Assembly (NCBI GenBank): GCA_027315315.1
Contig: DAHUYG010000026.1
Location: 62,001-126,000, forward strand
Origin: Acidimicrobiaceae bacterium
GTDB lineage: Bacteria; Actinomycetota; Acidimicrobiia; Acidimicrobiales; RAAP-2
Direction of reading: 5' to 3'
Length of the DNA: 64,000 nt
Shown: in pieces, positions 1-8,168 of the stretch
How the letters are laid out: each line of letters opens with the position of its first letter
How positions within the stretch are numbered: position 1 is the stretch's first letter
Position numbers and translations under genes: made by a program
Notes under the pieces: generated by a model
Told to the model about the DNA's origin: nothing
Databases searched by the model: none
What the model saw: only the letters and a program-made list of their open reading frames with translations

Positions 1-1087
1 TGATCGTCGCGGGATCCAGGCTCACGTGGAGGTACAGGCCCTGGGCCCGACAGGCGCGAGCCATCGCACCACCCTGGCCGGGGGGAAGCTGCACGCCGTA
101 GACAAGCCCACGGCCTCGGGTATCGAGGACCTTCTCGGGATGCCGCTCGCGGATGGCTGCGAGCCCCTGGCCCAGCCGATCAGCCACCAACCGCACGTGC
201 CACGCAAGCAAGGGGTCGAGGTAGCGCTCGGCCGTGTACGCGGCGATAGCCGCCGCGATCTCGCCGCCCGAGAAGCTCGAGCGATGCACCGGGGGCCTCG
301 AGTCAAAGGTGGCGTAGAGCTCCTCCGAACAGCTGAGCGCGCCGAGCGGGTAGTAACCGCCGGTCAGCCCCTTGCCGGTCACCATGACGTCGGGCACCAC
401 GCCGTGACGCTCGAAGGCCCAGAGGTCACCGGTGCGAAGGAGCCCTCCTTGTACTTCGTCGAAGATCAACATGGCGCCACGCTCGTCGCACAATTCGCGA
501 ACCGCCCGCAGGTAACCTTCGGGCTGCTCGAACACGCCTGTCGGCACCTGGATCGCTTCGATGCACACCGCGGCAACCGAGTCGTCCACGAGGGCGTCAA
601 GCGATTCGATCGAACCGAAGGTTGCCTTTGGGATCATCCCCGCCATCGGCGTGTACAGCTCGGGACGAAGCGCAGGATCGTCCATCGCCAACGCGAAGCC
701 GATCGCCCCGTAGTAGCCGCCGGTGAGCGAGACGAGGCCGCTCCGGCCGGTGCGTCGCTTGACCAGCTTGCAGGCAACCTCGAAGGCCTCCGACGCGCTG
801 GGCGTGAAAAAACTCCGAGGAAGGGCATCGGGCAGCAGCTCAGCGAAGCGTGCTTCGCCTTCGAGTCGACGTTCCGAACGCATCGACCACAGACCCGTGT
901 CGTGGGTGAGAACGATGTCCGCGATGGCCTGGGCCATCGCCCGGTCGCCGAAACCGAGGTTGAAAACGCCACCAGACACGTGCCAGGCCAGCAGGCGAAG
1001 GCCCTCCTCGTCGATCAGCCATGCACCGCGCCGGTCGTGTTGGGGCCAACCATGGCGGGAAGGGTTCGGAGCCTCGGTTGCGGTCAT
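1..1087 (-). CDS. Class III (PLP-dependent) aminotransferase, 3' end beyond window
   Basis: This gene is not in the ORF track because it runs off the window edge; I translated it directly. It begins at ATG 1087 and stays open to base 1 (about 362 codons). It shows the class III aminotransferase signature: an Asp in IFDEVQGG (about D210) that would contact the PLP ring nitrogen, then the PLP lysine in VTGKGLTGGYYPLGA (about K239). The fold-type I N-terminal half is recognisable (PSASEAFEVACKLVKRRTG). Members move an amino group between an omega- or alpha-amine and a keto acid in the cytoplasm. The track ORF 26..1150 on the plus strand is its shadow. A promoter with a GntR-like operator lies 56 bases upstream, so it probably belongs to the GntR/sulfatase regulon. 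Substrate unknown; the missing C-terminus prevents finer assignment. Confidence 0.9.
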   Translation of the reverse strand, partial: MTATEAPNPSRHGWPQHDRRGAWLIDEEGLRLLAWHVSGGVFNLGFGDRAMAQAIADIVLTHDTGLWSMRSERRLEGEARFAELLPDALPRSFFTPSASEAFEVACKLVKRRTGRSGLVSLTGGYYGAIGFALAMDDPALRPELYTPMAGMIPKATFGSIESLDALVDDSVAAVCIEAIQVPTGVFEQPEGYLRAVRELCDERGAMLIFDEVQGGLLRTGDLWAFERHGVVPDVMVTGKGLTGGYYPLGALSCSEELYATFDSRPPVHRSSFSGGEIAAAIAAYTAERYLDPLLAWHVRLVADRLGQGLAAIRERHPEKVLDTRGRGLVYGVQLPPGQGGAMARACRAQGLYLHVSLDPATI

Positions 1088-1142
1088 CGAACCACGACCG
1101 ATCGGCCTCGTGGCCCCTGGACTATGCCAGTTGTCATGGTCC

Positions 1143-1154
1143 TGGTATAGGCCA
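1143..1154. promoter_or_regulatory. GntR/UTRA-type operator before aminotransferase
   Basis: The site reads TGGTATAGGCCA, an imperfect palindrome differing by one base from TGGTATAGACCA before sulfatase 2. It fits the HutC-subfamily pattern GT-N-TA-N-AC except for one base. It overlaps the -10 box of the aminotransferase promoter, the usual place for repression. The likely binder is the GntR/UTRA protein at 3938. Confidence 0.6.
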
Positions 1155-1172
1155 AGCCCGAAGGCACGTCAA
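1144..1172 (-). promoter_or_regulatory. Promoter of the aminotransferase gene
   Basis: Read on the minus strand: TTGACG (-35), a 17-base spacer, then TATACC (-10). The -10 lies inside the palindromic operator. The start codon is about 56 bases downstream. No strong ribosome binding site is visible before ATG 1087. Confidence 0.6.
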
Positions 1173-1194
1173 GGCCACCGGGGACATGCCTCGC

Positions 1195-3498
1195 TCAGTC
1201 CAACTGTGACTCGATCTCGAGCCGGTTCACCAGGCTGCCCGGCGCCTGGGCACCCGGCACCACCTCGACCGAGAAGACGACACCGGTGAACGGGAAGCTC
1301 CCGTGCGCGGCGTAACGGTTGGTCACTCGGCTTCGCCGGTCCCTCCCGAGATCCAGTCCCCCGCCTACTCGGGCGAAGGTGGGCGTCTTGTCCAGTTCGC
1401 ACCACTCGGCACCGTCGAGGACGAGGCGAATGCGCCCCTCCCCCGATCCGAGCGCCCGGTGTTGCATCTCGAACACCACGACCTCTGACACCGGGACCGC
1501 CGTGGTGACCTCGAGCGCCTCCTCGGGCCAGCGCCCGAAGGCGAAGTGCAGTCCGCCGTCCAGCGCGTACAAAGAGAAGCCGGCCAGGACGTCGCCGAGA
1601 GCGAAGATGACGCCCTCGTCTCCAGATCCCAGGGAGAAGGTGGCCCGAAGGACGAAATCCCGGTCGGCGACAAGTGGTGCGATCGTCGAGACCGGCACGC
1701 TGGCCCCGGTTCGAAAGATTCTGGGAGTGGAGATCACTCGTTCCAGGAATGGCGGAATCGTGAGGTTGCGTCGAGGCCCGCGATTGTCGAGGGGGTAGAC
1801 CCAGTTGGCCCGAGCCTCCTCGTCAAACCCCTTGACGAGCTCGGCCAACTTCGAGGGCTCCTGCGCCGCAAGATCCACAGTCTCGCTCGGATCGGCGGCA
1901 AGATCGAACAGCATCCAGTTGTCGAGATCCATCTCCCGGTCGGGTGGCTGAAGCGAGACGGCCTTCCAATCGCCGTCGATCAAGCCGCGATTGCCTTGGA
2001 GCTCGTAATGCTGCCGCCGGCGCCGTCCCTCCAGTGCTCGGCCGCGCAGGACCGCCGAGAAGCTTTGACCATCCATCGACCGAGTGTCATTGCCGCGGAA
2101 CGACGAGGGGTAGGCGGCCCCCGCCAGCTCGAGCAGCGTCGGCATCAGGTCGGTGACGTGGACCCAATCCCGAACGATGCGTCCCCCGGTTCCAGTGCCG
2201 GCGGGCCAATGCACCACGAGGGGGACGCGGATCCCACCATTCATCGTTGTCCGCTTGAACATCCGGAACGGCGTGTTGCATGCCTCTGCCCAACCAGTCG
2301 GATACACCGGCATCGAATCCGGCCCACCGAGTCTGTCGGCCTCGAGCAACGCCAGCGCCGTCGCATCCGAATCACCACCAGCGCCGTATCGCCCTTCGAG
2401 GCGGTTCGGGCTTCCGTGGGGGCCTCCGGCGGCATTCGCCCCATTGTCGGAGGTGACGACGATCACGGTGTTGTCGAGAACACCCGCAGCGGAGAGAAAG
2501 TCCACAAGACGCCCGAGGTTGTGGTCGATTGACTCGACGATGCCCGCATAAAGCTCCATATACCGCGCACAGAGCTGCCGCTGCTCACTGGACAACGATT
2601 CCCAGTCGGGCACAGCGGGGGTGTGCGGGGGAATCCTGAACCGCTCATCGATGATGCCGAGCTGCCTTTGGCGCTCGAACCGTCGGCTTCGGATGACATC
2701 CCATCCATCGTCGTACTTGCCGCGATAACGAGGCCGGTCCCCACGAGGAACCTGTAACGGAACGTGCGGAGCATTCTCCGCGAGGTACAAGAAGAACGGC
2801 CGGTCCGGCTTGGAGCCAAGGTGATCCGTCACGTACGCGATTGCACGATCCGTCCAGGCGCGCGTCGTATAGAAGTCGTCGGGGTATTCATCCAGATCCA
2901 CGAACTCGTCCCCCTCGACGAGATGAGAGGGCGTGAAGTAGCTGGACTCGGCGGCCAAGAACCCGAAGAACCGGTCGAACCCCCGATGGGTCGGCCACGA
3001 TCGACGAACACCAGTCGGCGACGCCTGGTACGTCGGCGTGTTGTGCCACTTCCCGACGGCCATCGTTCCGTATCCATGAAGATGCAGCACCTCGGCGAGC
3101 GTGGGTGCATTGGGAGAGATCTCACCCGCCTGATAACCCGGGTAGCCAGGATTATTCGAGCTGAGCCATCCGGCACCCACCGAGTGCGGGTTCTTGCCGC
3201 TCAAAAGCGCGGCACGCGCCGGTGTGCACATTGGCACGGTCGTGTAGCCCGTGAAGGCAAGGCCCCTCCCCGCGAGGGCGTCGATCGAAGGGGTTTCCAA
3301 TTCGGCGCCGAAACACCCAAAATCGGAGAACCCGAGATCATCAAGAAGAATGATGACGATATTCGGTGAATCATCAGGTGGGTGGCGCTCTTCGGGCCAC
3401 CAGGGAGTCGAATCTTTCAGGGTATTACCGATGCGCCCACCGAACGATCTGTAGTCCGCTAGATCCACCGATGTAGAAACCTCATAGGCATTTGCCAC
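1195..3498 (-). CDS. Type I (formylglycine) sulfatase, 767 aa, with C-terminal beta domain
   Basis: Hydrolyses sulfate esters using a formylglycine made from Cys91 in CTPARAALLSG (the C-x-P-x-R signature). Paired metal-binding aspartates are in LLDDLGFSDFG (D53, D54), and the metal/sulfate-binding VVTSDNGANAAGG follows later. After the alkaline-phosphatase-like core (about 45-560) comes a beta-rich tail of roughly 150 residues (ATFSLGSGDEGVIFALGD) shared with sulfatase 3. No signal peptide or membrane segment, so the enzyme is probably cytoplasmic. GTG 3498 is the start that keeps FGGRIG and PWWP, both conserved in the paralogue at 15188. A one-mismatch copy of the GntR operator lies 130 bases upstream. 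No formylglycine-generating enzyme is in the window. Substrate unknown. Confidence 0.93.
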   Translation of the reverse strand: MANAYEVSTSVDLADYRSFGGRIGNTLKDSTPWWPEERHPPDDSPNIVIILLDDLGFSDFGCFGAELETPSIDALAGRGLAFTGYTTVPMCTPARAALLSGKNPHSVGAGWLSSNNPGYPGYQAGEISPNAPTLAEVLHLHGYGTMAVGKWHNTPTYQASPTGVRRSWPTHRGFDRFFGFLAAESSYFTPSHLVEGDEFVDLDEYPDDFYTTRAWTDRAIAYVTDHLGSKPDRPFFLYLAENAPHVPLQVPRGDRPRYRGKYDDGWDVIRSRRFERQRQLGIIDERFRIPPHTPAVPDWESLSSEQRQLCARYMELYAGIVESIDHNLGRLVDFLSAAGVLDNTVIVVTSDNGANAAGGPHGSPNRLEGRYGAGGDSDATALALLEADRLGGPDSMPVYPTGWAEACNTPFRMFKRTTMNGGIRVPLVVHWPAGTGTGGRIVRDWVHVTDLMPTLLELAGAAYPSSFRGNDTRSMDGQSFSAVLRGRALEGRRRRQHYELQGNRGLIDGDWKAVSLQPPDREMDLDNWMLFDLAADPSETVDLAAQEPSKLAELVKGFDEEARANWVYPLDNRGPRRNLTIPPFLERVISTPRIFRTGASVPVSTIAPLVADRDFVLRATFSLGSGDEGVIFALGDVLAGFSLYALDGGLHFAFGRWPEEALEVTTAVPVSEVVVFEMQHRALGSGEGRIRLVLDGAEWCELDKTPTFARVGGGLDLGRDRRSRVTNRYAAHGSFPFTGVVFSVEVVPGAQAPGSLVNRLEIESQLD

Positions 3499-3502
3499 GT
3501 CG

Positions 3503-3751
3503 CTACTGGTCTCCCTCTCTTTGGGTCGATTCCTCGGTTTTCCACTTCGGTTCAGCCCACCCTAAGGCCGCGTCCCGCTCCCATACCCAGTTGACAAGGA
3601 TCTCCCGGTCGACTCGGCGCCATGGGGCCTGGTCTATCCCAAGGCTAACATCAAACCGCCACACGAGGCCGAATGGACGCCTTCCCCGCATCACGCTCGC
3701 GGGAAGCCGAGTGGTACGGGTTGGTGGTTTTAGCTCATATTCGTGAGCCAA
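3503..3751 (-). CDS. Doubtful 82-aa ORF upstream of sulfatase 1
   Basis: The ORF ends in TAG only 5 bases before the GTG of sulfatase 1, which would allow translational coupling. The peptide has plausible amphipathic stretches (VWRFDVSLGIDQAPWRR) but matches no family I recognise. Against it: only a TTG is available at 3751, there is no clear ribosome binding site, and the operator-like palindrome at 3630 lies inside it. If that site marks the sulfatase promoter, this ORF would not be transcribed whole. It may be leader sequence or chance. Confidence 0.2.
   Translation of the reverse strand: MAHEYELKPPTRTTRLPASVMRGRRPFGLVWRFDVSLGIDQAPWRRVDREILVNWVWERDAALGWAEPKWKTEESTQREGDQ
3630..3641. promoter_or_regulatory. 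GntR-operator-like palindrome before sulfatase 1
   Basis: TGGTCTATCCCA (minus strand TGGGATAGACCA) differs by one base from the reverse complement of the site before sulfatase 2. A clear -35/-10 pair is not seen around it, so its relation to the sulfatase 1 promoter is inferred from likeness and position only. Confidence 0.4.
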
Positions 3752-3922
3752 CGTTCAGCGATCATGCGGTAAGAACCTGATCGGTGGCGGCTGATCCATT
3801 GCGTAAGCAACTCGCCGTGGGGGCATGCATCGTCGGTCAGCGTGGGAACGCGATACCCGGAGCACCGCCATGATGTCCCCGGCTCGACACCGACAAAACC
3901 CTAAATCCACGGGCTCGAGACC

Positions 3923-3928
3923 TACAAT
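3923..3928 (+). promoter_or_regulatory. -10 box for probably leaderless gntR
   Basis: TACAAT lies 9 bases before ATG 3938, which would put the transcription start within a few bases of the start codon. Leaderless mRNAs are common in actinobacteria. No matching -35 is clear. Confidence 0.35.
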
Positions 3929-3937
3929 GCACCCCCG

Positions 3938-4642
3938 ATGACCTCGCCCGACCCGTCAGGACGTCTGGCGCCGATGTGGCCATCCATGCGAATCGCAGAG
4001 GAACTCGCGGGGCAGTACGAGGGACAACCAGCCGATACGCCGCTGCCCTCCGAGCGCCTGCTGGCAAAGCACTTTGGGGTCCAGAGGCCCACCGTCCGGG
4101 TTGCATTGGAACACCTGGCGCAGCGAGGCACGATTTACCGGCGTGAGCGATCGGGTTGGTTCGTCAATCGGCCCCGTATCCGCTACAACCCCTTGGTCCC
4201 TCCCGTCGCCCCGAGCGACCGGCGCCATGTCGAAGTCGTCACAACGGATCCCGAGGGACAACCGCCTCCGCCCTACCCCAACCTCGCCTTCTTGGCCTTG
4301 CGGAAGTACTTCTTGGACGGCCGTCTGATCGTGGCCGAGCATCTCTATCTCCGTCCGGATCTCGTCGAAGCCCTCGCTGGAACCGACCTCACTCGGCGGG
4401 TCGTCGACTACCTCGCCGATCTCGGTCAGCGATGTGGAGTGGACGTGACACACGATCGGTTGGATCTGGTACCCGCGGTGGTCGGTTCCGAGCTCGCCGC
4501 GACCCTGGAGATGCCGTCGCGCTCCTCGATGCTCGAGATCACCCGCGTGCACTACAGCGGGAAAGAGGTGATCGGCGTCGACCTGGAACATTGGCGGTCA
4601 GATGTGGTCACCGTCACCATCGACACGCGGTATACGTCCTGA
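3938..4642 (+). CDS. GntR-family regulator, HutC/UTRA subfamily
   Basis: DNA-binding regulator of 234 aa. Residues about 15-75 form the GntR winged helix-turn-helix (PLPSERLLAKHFGVQRPTVR, then the RRERSGWFV wing). Residues about 110-230 form the UTRA ligand domain (YFLDGRLIVAEHLYL ... GVDLEHWRSDVVTVTIDTRY). Family members bind a small metabolite (sugar phosphate, amino acid derivative and similar) and then usually release a palindromic operator. It lies between two sulfatase genes, and TGGTATAGACCA-like sites occur before the aminotransferase, sulfatase 2 and, weaker, sulfatase 1. It is therefore the probable local repressor, with the desulfated or transported compound as possible inducer (inference). 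An internal ATG at 3974 is an alternative start. Confidence 0.9.
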   Translation: MTSPDPSGRLAPMWPSMRIAEELAGQYEGQPADTPLPSERLLAKHFGVQRPTVRVALEHLAQRGTIYRRERSGWFVNRPRIRYNPLVPPVAPSDRRHVEVVTTDPEGQPPPPYPNLAFLALRKYFLDGRLIVAEHLYLRPDLVEALAGTDLTRRVVDYLADLGQRCGVDVTHDRLDLVPAVVGSELAATLEMPSRSSMLEITRVHYSGKEVIGVDLEHWRSDVVTVTIDTRYTS

Positions 4643-4718
4643 CGTCGCGCCCGCCACGTGCTCGCGGTCCGCAAGAGCCCCGTTTTCTCGCGTATCAGCT
4701 TGTGCGACAGTCGCCCGC

Positions 4719-4746
4719 TTGACACAAACGGCGTGTCTGGTATAGA
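4719..4746 (+). promoter_or_regulatory. Promoter of sulfatase 2
   Basis: TTGACA (4719-4724), a 16-base spacer, then TATAGA (4741-4746). The -10 is buried in the operator at 4738-4749. A ribosome binding site GGAGG (4770-4774) precedes ATG 4787. Confidence 0.7.
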
Positions 4747-4749
4747 CCA
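4738..4749. promoter_or_regulatory. GntR/UTRA operator at sulfatase 2 promoter
   Basis: TGGTATAGACCA is a near-perfect palindrome carrying the HutC-type core GT-A-TA-G-AC. It covers the -10 box, so a bound regulator would block the polymerase. It is the best match among four related sites in the first 12 kb. Confidence 0.65.
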
Positions 4750-4786
4750 TCCCGAGTACAAGTACGGGCGGAGGTAGCAGGACAAT

Positions 4787-6136
4787 ATGACGTCGTCGAA
4801 GCCGAACATTGTCTTTATGCTCCTCGACAATCTGGGGTTCGGTGACCCGGGTTGCTATGGCGGCGGCGTAGTGCGGATGGCCCCGACACCCAGAGTCGAT
4901 GCCCTGGCCGCTCAGGGCCTCCGGTTGACCAACTTCAATGTCGAACACGCCTGCACCCCGACTCGGGCCGCCCTGATGACCGGTCGGCTGCCGGTTCGCA
5001 GCGGTTGCGACAGGGTCCGCATCGGCGTCAAGAATGGGCTGGCACCCTGGGAATACACGATGGCGAACATGCTTGCCGACGTGGGCTACTCGACCGCGGT
5101 CTATGGCAAGTGGCACCTCGGGAACGTCCCCGATCGGCACCCAACCGCCCTCGGGTTCGATGAGTGGTACGGCATCCAGGACAGTACCGATCCGGTCTTC
5201 GACTTCTTCAATGCCGATCGTGGCATTTTCGTCAGGGAAACCAAGGTCTGGGAAGGACGCGCCGGGAGCCCCGCCGCTCCAATCAGTGACTACGACCCCG
5301 AGCATCGGGCGTTGATGGACGGGGAGATCACCGACCGGGCTTGCCGGTATATCGAAGAACATGCTGGTGGCGATAAGCCTTTTTTCCTGTACATCCCATT
5401 CACGATGATTCATCACCCGGCGCTTCCCCATCCCGACTTTGCGGGTGTTTCAGGCAACGGGCCGTTCGCCGACTGCATGTACGAGGTGGACAGCTACACC
5501 GGCCGCGTCATCGACGCGGTCGACGCTGCTGGCATCGGCGAGGACACGGTCATCGTCTGGGCGAGTGACAACGGGCCGCCATCTCACGGGACCCTCGGAC
5601 CCCAAGGAGATCCCGGGCCATTCAGAGGCTGCCTCGGTACCGCCTACGAGGGACAGATGCGTGTGCCATGCATCATCCGGTGGCCTCAGCGCGTCGCCGC
5701 TGGCCAGGTGAGCAATGACATCGTCTCGATCCTCGACTTCTACGCGACCTTCGCTGCAATCGCCGGCGGAAAGGTACCGACGGATCGGGCCATCGACTCG
5801 ATGGACATCACCCCCCTGCTCGAAGGTGGTCGTTCGCCGCGGGAATGGATCATCGCGTTCGTCGGGAACACGCTTGCAGCGATCAAGTGGCACCAGTACA
5901 AGGTCCACTACGTCGAGTATGGAACCACGCCCGGCAAGCGCTACAAGATCGACCTCGAGTTCCCGCAGCTTTACAACGTCGCCGCCGACCCGAAGGAAGA
6001 GTGGGACATCTTCGGCACCAACCTGTGGATCTCCGAGGTCACGCATCACATCGTCCACGACTACCGGGAAAGCGTGAAGCGGTTTCCCCATGTACCTCTC
6101 GGTGGAGACGGGCCGGCGCCGGTGCGCCAGCGCTGA
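4787..6136 (+). CDS. Type I (formylglycine) sulfatase, 449 aa
   Basis: Compact sulfate-ester hydrolase. Cys56 of ACTPTRAALMTG is the formylglycine precursor. The metal site starts at LLDNLGFGD, with Asn15 where most sulfatases have a second Asp; from memory a D-N pair also occurs in a known sulfatase subgroup. Other family marks are VYGKWHLGN and VIVWASDNGPP. No signal peptide is seen, so it is probably cytoplasmic. It lacks the C-terminal beta domain of sulfatases 1 and 3 and belongs to a different subfamily. It starts at ATG after GGAGG, has its own promoter and operator, and converges on the ABC-transporter operon. Substrate unknown. Confidence 0.93.
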   Translation: MTSSKPNIVFMLLDNLGFGDPGCYGGGVVRMAPTPRVDALAAQGLRLTNFNVEHACTPTRAALMTGRLPVRSGCDRVRIGVKNGLAPWEYTMANMLADVGYSTAVYGKWHLGNVPDRHPTALGFDEWYGIQDSTDPVFDFFNADRGIFVRETKVWEGRAGSPAAPISDYDPEHRALMDGEITDRACRYIEEHAGGDKPFFLYIPFTMIHHPALPHPDFAGVSGNGPFADCMYEVDSYTGRVIDAVDAAGIGEDTVIVWASDNGPPSHGTLGPQGDPGPFRGCLGTAYEGQMRVPCIIRWPQRVAAGQVSNDIVSILDFYATFAAIAGGKVPTDRAIDSMDITPLLEGGRSPREWIIAFVGNTLAAIKWHQYKVHYVEYGTTPGKRYKIDLEFPQLYNVAADPKEEWDIFGTNLWISEVTHHIVHDYRESVKRFPHVPLGGDGPAPVRQR

Positions 6137-6139
6137 GCA

Positions 6140-6170
6140 CCCGGTTCACCGGGGCGGGCCCGGTCGGGCC
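6140..6170. terminator. Tandem hairpins between convergent genes
   Basis: Two GC-rich stems sit in the 41-base gap: CCCGG-TTCA-CCGGG (6140-6153) and GGCCC-GGTC-GGGCC (6157-6170). Neither has a T-run, as is usual in GC-rich actinobacteria. A bidirectional terminator is likely for sulfatase 2 and the transporter operon. Confidence 0.4.
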
Positions 6171-6177
6171 AGGTGAC

Positions 6178-7161
6178 TCAGCTCGTCGCCAGGGGAAAGT
6201 GACACGCCACTCGATGGCCCGCCGAGAGTATCCGAAGTTCGGGCACCTCTTCGGCACACCGTTCCTGGGCGTACGGGCATCGAGTGCGGAACCGGCAACC
6301 ACTCGGTGGATTGAACGGCGACGGGATCTCTCCGGCATCCGAGCGGTCGGGCGCCGTCGCCGTTTCGCTCACCGCTGCGAGCAGCGATGCCGTATAGGGA
6401 TGTGCCGGGCTCCGATAGATCACGTCGCTTCGACCGTGCTCGCAAAGACGCCCCAGGTACATCACCCCCACCCAGTCGCTCACGTGCTTTACGACCGTGA
6501 GATCGTGGGCGATGAAGAGGTACGTCAGACCAAGTTCCTGGCGTAGGTCTTCGAGCAGGTTCAAGATTTGCGCGCGAATCGAGACGTCGAGCGACGAGAC
6601 CGCCTCGTCACAGATGACGAGCGAGGGCGAAAGGGCGAGCGCACGAGCGATCCCAACCCGTTGGGCCTGCCCTCCCGAAAGGTTGCCCGGCTTGCGATCG
6701 CCGTATTGCTTCGGGTCCAGTCCGACGACGCTCAGAAGCTCGTCAACCCTCGCCGCTCGCTCCGTGCGAGTGCCCATATGGTTGACTCGCAATGGCTCGG
6801 CGACCAGGTCCCGCACCTTCCAGCGCGGATCGAGCGACGAATAGGGGTCCTGGAAGACCATTTGCACCTCGCGCCGGGCCTTGCGCAGCGACTGCCCGTG
6901 CAGCGCCGTCATGTTCACCCCTCGCAGGAGGACCTCGCCGCGGGTCGGCCTCGGAGCCTGGATGATGACCCGGGCGGTCGTCGACTTCCCGCACCCACTC
7001 TCTCCAACCAGCCCGAGCGTCTCGCCCTCGTGCACGCTGAAGGAGACATCCGAAACGGCCGAAAGTGGAACCCGGTGACCCGGCACGTGGAACTCCTTGG
7101 AGACGCCACGTAGCTCGAGCAGTGGGGCTCCGGCATCCGCTGCATTGTTCGCATTGCTCAT
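6178..7161 (-). CDS. ABC transporter ATPase, OppF/DppF type
   Basis: Second ATPase of the oligopeptide-type importer, 327 aa from ATG 7161. Walker A is GLVGESGCGKSTTARVI, the signature is LSGGQAQRVGIARAL, and Walker B is SLVICDEAVSSLD. The C-terminal oligopeptide-type extension, which in relatives carries Cys residues, is present (CRFRTRCPYAQERC). The track start at 7194 overlaps the upstream ATPase by 37 bases. ATG 7161 gives the ATGA overlap with oppD-type stop 7158, the pattern used throughout the operon. It is the last gene of a five-gene unit. Substrate is not shown by the ATPase. Confidence 0.93.
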   Translation of the reverse strand: MSNANNAADAGAPLLELRGVSKEFHVPGHRVPLSAVSDVSFSVHEGETLGLVGESGCGKSTTARVIIQAPRPTRGEVLLRGVNMTALHGQSLRKARREVQMVFQDPYSSLDPRWKVRDLVAEPLRVNHMGTRTERAARVDELLSVVGLDPKQYGDRKPGNLSGGQAQRVGIARALALSPSLVICDEAVSSLDVSIRAQILNLLEDLRQELGLTYLFIAHDLTVVKHVSDWVGVMYLGRLCEHGRSDVIYRSPAHPYTASLLAAVSETATAPDRSDAGEIPSPFNPPSGCRFRTRCPYAQERCAEEVPELRILSAGHRVACHFPLATS

Positions 7162-8168
7162 GACTGCACTCCGAGGGGATACCAGCACGCCCAACGGTGC
7201 CCAGGTTCACCCTCGGTCAGAGGTGGGGTGGTCGAGCACCGATCGACGGCCCGGGGACAGCGCGGTGCGAAGGCGCAACCCGGCGATGGCATCGACGGGT
7301 CGGGAGGTGCTCCCTCGATGCTCGCAAGTCGGGAGTGTGAGAGCGCGTCGATTCTCGGGATGGCATCCATCAGGGCCTGCGTGTACGGCATGCGGATCGC
7401 GCTCATGAGCGAAGCGGTGGGTGCCGCCTCGACAATACGTCCCCCATACATCACCGCCAGATCATCGGTGTGCCGCGCTGCGATGCCGAGGTCGTGGGTG
7501 ATGAGGACCACTCCCATGCCATAGCGCTCTTTCAGGTCATCGAGGAGGCGGAGAATCTGGGTCTGGGTAGTCACGTCCAGCGCGGTGGTCGGCTCGTCGG
7601 CGAAGAGCACCGACGGCCGGGCCGAGAGCGCCATGGCGATCATGACCCGTTGACGCATGCCTCCCGAGAGTTGGTGCGGATAGTCGCTGGCCCGTCGCTC
7701 GGGGTCCGGGACTCGGACCGAGCGGAGCAGGTCGATGGCAGTCGACCAGGCCGCCTTTCGACCCACCCGGTGGTGGTGACGAACGGCTTCGGCGACTTGG
7801 CTCCCGACACGCATCGTTGGATTGAGCGAGCTCATGGGGTCCTGGAACACCATGGCCATCTTGACGCCCCGCCGTCGTCGCAGCTGATCCTCGGGCATGC
7901 CGACCAGCTCTTCGCCGTCGAGCCGGACCGACCCCGAAATCGTGGCCGAATGACCGAGCAGGCCCATGATCGCGCGCACCGTCACCGACTTTCCGGATCC
8001 CGACTCCCCCACGATCCCGAGCGTCTTTCCGGGCCTTACCCGCAGCGACACGTCGTTGACTGCGTGCACCTCTTTCGCTCTCACGTTGAACGTGACGCGC
8101 AGGTGCTCGAGAACGAGCGCCGCGTCGGTGTCGACCGTCGACACCACCTTGCCTTCGGTCGAGGTCAC
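7158..8168 (-). CDS. ABC transporter ATPase, OppD/DppD type
   Basis: First ATPase of the importer, 336 aa. Walker A GIVGESGSGKSVTVRAI, signature LSGGMRQRVMIAMAL and Walker B VLFADEPTTALD are all intact. The C-terminal CAFAPRCPRAVDRC motif is typical of the Opp/Dpp group. The track's 600-aa version adds 264 residues read from the wrong frame of the upstream permease. GTG 8168 gives a GTGA overlap with the permease stop (GTG 8171 is also possible). It would pair with the OppF-type ATPase to drive uptake. Confidence 0.93.
   Translation of the reverse strand: MTSTEGKVVSTVDTDAALVLEHLRVTFNVRAKEVHAVNDVSLRVRPGKTLGIVGESGSGKSVTVRAIMGLLGHSATISGSVRLDGEELVGMPEDQLRRRRGVKMAMVFQDPMSSLNPTMRVGSQVAEAVRHHHRVGRKAAWSTAIDLLRSVRVPDPERRASDYPHQLSGGMRQRVMIAMALSARPSVLFADEPTTALDVTTQTQILRLLDDLKERYGMGVVLITHDLGIAARHTDDLAVMYGGRIVEAAPTASLMSAIRMPYTQALMDAIPRIDALSHSRLASIEGAPPDPSMPSPGCAFAPRCPRAVDRCSTTPPLTEGEPGHRWACWYPLGVQS

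Larger units (their letters stand above)
3499..3937. other. 439-base gap between sulfatase 1 and gntR
   Basis: The gap between divergent sulfatase 1 and gntR holds a doubtful 82-codon ORF (3503..3751, minus), an operator-like palindrome (3630..3641) and a -10-like box just before gntR. The middle part (3752-3900) has no ORF, hairpin or repeat that I can support. GC is visibly lower than in the 30-60 kb part of the window. Confidence 0.5.

Noticed and set aside
26-1150. 374-aa plus-strand ORF
   Set aside because: It is the reverse-strand shadow of the class III aminotransferase, which shows real catalytic motifs on the minus strand.
4627-4634. GGTATACG as another GntR operator
   Set aside because: Lies inside the end of the gntR coding region and has only one half of the palindrome.
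4598-5431. 277-aa minus-strand ORF
   Set aside because: Shadow of sulfatase 2, which has the formylglycine motif and a good ribosome binding site.
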